From positions 1-7,724 of the forward strand of contig WFOZ01000559.1 in the NCBI GenBank assembly GCA_015487825.1: 7,724 nucleotides of DNA, read 5' to 3'. Positions 4,830 to 7,724 of this stretch are shown here, one piece after another. Below the pieces are notes generated by a model, which saw only the letters and a list, made by a program, of their open reading frames with translations, was not told where the DNA came from and searched no databases. A program made the translations under genes and the position numbers. This stretch comes from Planctomycetaceae bacterium. Its GTDB lineage: Bacteria; Planctomycetota; Planctomycetia; Planctomycetales; Planctomycetaceae. How positions within the stretch are numbered: position 1 is the stretch's first letter; the number at the start of each line of letters is the position of its first letter.

Positions 4830-7724
4830 TTACGAAGCTGCCACCTGTTGTGTATGTCTTATTGACACTGAAGAATTATCAGGTGCCGTTTTGGCAAGGC
4901 AATTTCCTTTACACATCACCAGAATGTAAGCCGAAGGAATGAAGTAGAGCGCCAGGATTGTCGCTCCGCCAACTCCTCCTGCGATCGTAACGGAAAGTGG
5001 TTGCCAGAACCCGCCGCCGAAAATCACCAACGGAGCGAAGCCCGCCATCGTCGTCAGTGATGTCGCGATGATGTGCCGCGATGCTCGAACGACAACTTCC
5101 CGAATTGCAATCGGGTCGCCCTGCCGTGCAGACACATTTTCCCGAATGGCAGCCAATACCACAATTGAATCGTTAATCGCGACACCAATTAAACCCATCG
5201 TTCCGATAATCGCCATGAAACCGAACGGAAAACCAAACAGCCACAACGCCCCTAATCCAAGCCCGACAGATAAAAAAGCGACCACGCCAATCATTGCCGC
5301 AATGCGAAACGAACGGAACGACAAAACAAGTGTCGCCACCATCATCACAAACAAAACGCCGACATTCGCCATCAGACTGCCGATCGCAGCGTCTCGTTCT
5401 TCGCTCTCACCACCAAATTCGTAGCTGTAGCCAGCTGGTAATTCAAATCTTGCTTCCAACAATTTTTGCTGAAAGTCTTCAAGCACTTTTGCTGGCAGAA
5501 CTCCTGCAGAAATATAGGCCTGCACTTCATTCAAACGTTGTCCATTGTAATGCGGTATCGTTGCAATTTCCGGGCTCAGTTTTAACGTGGCCAAAGACCC
5601 CAACGGAACTCCCGCATACATTTCGTCGTCTTGCTGGTTGGTCTGAAGAGGAAGAAAATCGAGTGAGGCTATTTGAGCCGGATCGACTCGACGGGAATTT
5701 GAAACACGAACCCGAACCGGTAATTCTTCGGTTCCTTCCAGAATGGTCCCTCCCACGGCTCCTTCCAGAGAGGCATTCATCTGATTTGCAATCGCTGTAC
5801 GATTCAGATGAACCAACCGGGCCTGCTCTTCATCCACCTGAATATTCAGCTTGGGAAGTGTCTCAGATAAATCGGCCCGTGTGTGTATCACATCCGGCAC
5901 TTTACTGAGAATTGCTCTCATCTGATCTCCGTATTCACGTAGCACTTCCCTGTCCGGACCAGTGATCCTGATTTCGACCGGTGCTTCAAAGGGCGGCCCC
6001 TGTTCCAATTGCCGAACCAGTACCCTCGCTCCCGGAAATGCATTATCCATTTCTGACTGCAGCGTTTGTATCAGTTCGCAGGTTCCCGCTTCGGTATTTA
6101 ACTGAACGATGGCCTGAGCATACCGCGACGAATTTGAGCGTGTCGGAATCACATTGTAATAAAATACCGGGGCACTTTCTCCGATAAACCATTGCACATT
6201 CTCGATCTTTTTTTGTTGAAGCAATCGTTCTCGCATGGCTTGGGTTGTAGCGAGCGTTTCCTGTAGTGATGCGTGTGCCGGCAAATCAACTTCAATCTGA
6301 AACTGGTCCCGATCAGCCGGCGGAAAGAACTGCTCCTGTAAATTGCTGGATTGAATGAACCCTGCAACCGGCAAGAGCAAACCGAACAGGACACCTAAAA
6401 CGGGGTACTTGAAAATGAAATCGAGCGTTGTGCGATATCTCTGTACGAGTTTGGGATGTGAAAAACCGTTCTGCCAGGTGCGTCGCAACAGGCTACTCTC
6501 TTCAGCAGAAGTTCCCATCGGCGAGGTTCTTGAATACTGATTCAGAATCGCCGTAACCGCGGGTACGATTGTCATTGCCAGCAGAAACGAACTGGAAATT
6601 GCGATAATCACACTGATCGCAATCGCTCCCACAAACTCACCGGCTGCCCCAGGCATCAACGCGATCGGCCCAAAAGCCAAAGCCGTTGTGACTGTTGAGC
6701 CCAAAAGTGGAACCATCAAATGTCGCACACTACGGCCAACGGCATCAGCATACGAAACACCTTTTCGCAATTTTTCGGTGACATCATCCACAATCACAAT
6801 CGCGTTGTCGATCAACAAACCGAGCGCGATAATCAATCCGGTGACAGACATCTGGTGAATCGGAATTTCCAGAAATCGAAGTCCCGCCAACACCATAAAG
6901 GCAGACAGTGGCAACGCCGAACCAACAACAATCGCACTTCGCCAGCCCATCATGAAAAGAATCACCAGAAAAACTGCTGTTCCACCTAGCAGCAAGTTGA
7001 TGATCAAACCGGAAAGCCGCTGCTGAACATAATCGTTCTGTTCAAAAACTCGAACCAACCCGATACCTCTGGGTAATTCAGATTCAAACTTCTTCAAAGC
7101 AGTATCCACAGCAGCGGACCAGTAATCAATCCGATACTTTTCACGCACCAGAACACCAATCGCAATCCCCCGCTGACCTTCAATCATTGCCAGACTCTCG
7201 GGTGGATCGATAATACTTTTTTCAATATTTGCGATATCTCCCAAACGAACAATCAAACCTTCCTCGCCATACTGTATCGGAGTGTGAGAAATCCGGACGA
7301 TTGAATCGAGTTCGCCATCCACTTCCAGAATGAGATCGCCCCGTTTTCCGCGGATTTGTCCTGCAGAGACCTTGGCATCGCTGGCCAGAATTTGTCTCGA
7401 AAGGTCAGCGGTTGACAATCCGTGCGCAATCAACTGGTCCGGCTGAATTTGCACAATCACTTCTTCCTCGGGGTTACCAAACAGTTCCAACTCTTCAGTC
7501 CCCGGCACTGTCCGCAGGATATCCTCCAACTCTTCGCTCAGCCGTTTAAGAATCGCAATGTTCGGGGAATCACCCTGCTCCCATTTCAAAGCAACAATCA
7601 ACGCAAAGGCTCGCAAGGTCATCTGTTCAAATTCCGGCTCATCAACTCCCACCGGAAAATCTTTGGAAACATCATCGATTTTGTCACGCACTTTCGACCA
7701 GACGTTTTCAACATTGAAAACATC
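4830..7724 (-). CDS. RND efflux pump inner-membrane subunit (AcrB/HAE1-like), N terminus beyond the right edge
   Basis: The frame is open to the right edge and ends at TAA (plus-strand 4832-4830), giving 964 residues of an expected 1,030-1,050. A GTG at 7691-7689 is in frame, but the 11 residues before it (DVFNVENVWSK) are clearly part of the protein, so it is not the start. Only TM1 and the very start of the first periplasmic loop are missing. Numbering from that GTG, the fragment has the end of the N-side porter and docking domain (to about 225), TM2-TM6 (about 227-380), TM7 (about 428-446), the C-side porter/docking region (about 455-765) and TM8-TM12 (about 771-925), then a short tail. 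TM4 carries GLLIDNAIVIVDD and TM10 carries GVAINDSIVVL. In family terms it is a trimeric proton-driven exporter that works with a periplasmic adaptor and an outer-membrane channel; the adaptor gene is probably to the right. The substrate cannot be told; it lacks the TM4 pattern I associate with CusA metal pumps. Confidence 0.93.
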   Translation of the reverse strand, partial: DVFNVENVWSKVRDKIDDVSKDFPVGVDEPEFEQMTLRAFALIVALKWEQGDSPNIAILKRLSEELEDILRTVPGTEELELFGNPEEEVIVQIQPDQLIAHGLSTADLSRQILASDAKVSAGQIRGKRGDLILEVDGELDSIVRISHTPIQYGEEGLIVRLGDIANIEKSIIDPPESLAMIEGQRGIAIGVLVREKYRIDYWSAAVDTALKKFESELPRGIGLVRVFEQNDYVQQRLSGLIINLLLGGTAVFLVILFMMGWRSAIVVGSALPLSAFMVLAGLRFLEIPIHQMSVTGLIIALGLLIDNAIVIVDDVTEKLRKGVSYADAVGRSVRHLMVPLLGSTVTTALAFGPIALMPGAAGEFVGAIAISVIIAISSSFLLAMTIVPAVTAILNQYSRTSPMGTSAEESSLLRRTWQNGFSHPKLVQRYRTTLDFIFKYPVLGVLFGLLLPVAGFIQSSNLQEQFFPPADRDQFQIEVDLPAHASLQETLATTQAMRERLLQQKKIENVQWFIGESAPVFYYNVIPTRSNSSRYAQAIVQLNTEAGTCELIQTLQSEMDNAFPGARVLVRQLEQGPPFEAPVEIRITGPDREVLREYGDQMRAILSKVPDVIHTRADLSETLPKLNIQVDEEQARLVHLNRTAIANQMNASLEGAVGGTILEGTEELPVRVRVSNSRRVDPAQIASLDFLPLQTNQQDDEMYAGVPLGSLATLKLSPEIATIPHYNGQRLNEVQAYISAGVLPAKVLEDFQQKLLEARFELPAGYSYEFGGESEERDAAIGSLMANVGVLFVMMVATLVLSFRSFRIAAMIGVVAFLSVGLGLGALWLFGFPFGFMAIIGTMGLIGVAINDSIVVLAAIRENVSARQGDPIAIREVVVRASRHIIATSLTTMAGFAPLVIFGGGFWQPLSVTIAGGVGGATILALYFIPSAYILVMCKGNCLAKTAPDNSSVSIRHTQQVAAS

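Noticed and set aside
4693..4929. 78-codon plus-strand frame after the esterase
   Set aside because: It starts with TTG, runs through the terminator stem and overlaps the 3' end of the pump gene antisense; no domain is recognisable.
5294..5908. 204-codon plus-strand open frame opposite the pump gene
   Set aside because: It is antisense to strongly conserved RND porter sequence, has low-complexity composition and no recognisable domain; it is a shadow frame.
7689..7691. GTG as the start of the RND pump
   Set aside because: The 11 codons upstream to the edge continue the family-like sequence, and TM1 would be missing; the true start is outside the window.
1..7724. CRISPR array, tRNA or rRNA gene, insertion sequence, phage or toxin-antitoxin genes
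   Set aside because: No regularly spaced repeats, cloverleaf-like sequence, transposase motif or matching small gene pair was seen on either strand.

Overview
The window looks like an ordinary chromosomal stretch from a Planctomycetota-type bacterium (Planctomycetales, roughly of the Gimesia/Rubinisphaera kind). This is inferred from the style of the exported proteins, the near-balanced base composition, and the lack of a Shine-Dalgarno motif before all four start codons in the window. I recognise families from memory only; no search was run.

Layout, left to right. (1) Positions 3-563 hold the C-terminal 186 residues of a protein cut by the left edge, probably a beta-sandwich module of a large exported protein. 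(2) Positions 651-953 hold a 100-residue membrane protein of unknown function. (3) Positions 954-1173 are a 220-base non-coding leader with several short inverted repeats. (4) Positions 1174-2691 encode a complete M32 (Taq-type) zinc metallocarboxypeptidase with all family motifs. (5) Only 12 bases later, 2704-3672 encodes an exported protein of unknown function with a helix-turn-helix-like segment just after its signal peptide. (6) Positions 3775-4686 encode an exported alpha/beta-hydrolase of the acetyl-xylan-esterase / BD-FAE-like type. (7) A dyad at 4761-4787 with T-rich flanks on both strands is a good bidirectional terminator candidate. (8) Positions 4830-7724 on the minus strand encode most of an RND efflux pump inner-membrane subunit, whose N terminus lies beyond the right edge.

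Working together: genes 1 to 6 run rightward and the pump runs leftward into them, so the terminator sits at a convergent boundary. The tight spacing of the carboxypeptidase and the exported unknown suggests co-transcription. The esterase, the unknown exported protein and the left-edge fragment fit a lifestyle of degrading polymers outside the cytoplasm, with the cytosolic carboxypeptidase trimming peptides. That functional link is inference. The pump belongs to a separate transcription unit that presumably continues, with an adaptor protein, to the right.

I found no tRNA, rRNA, CRISPR array, insertion sequence, att site or phage gene. I do not see a clear new system. The points most worth a second look are the unknown exported protein with its HTH-like segment, the altered proton-relay residues of the RND pump, and the structured leader before the carboxypeptidase.
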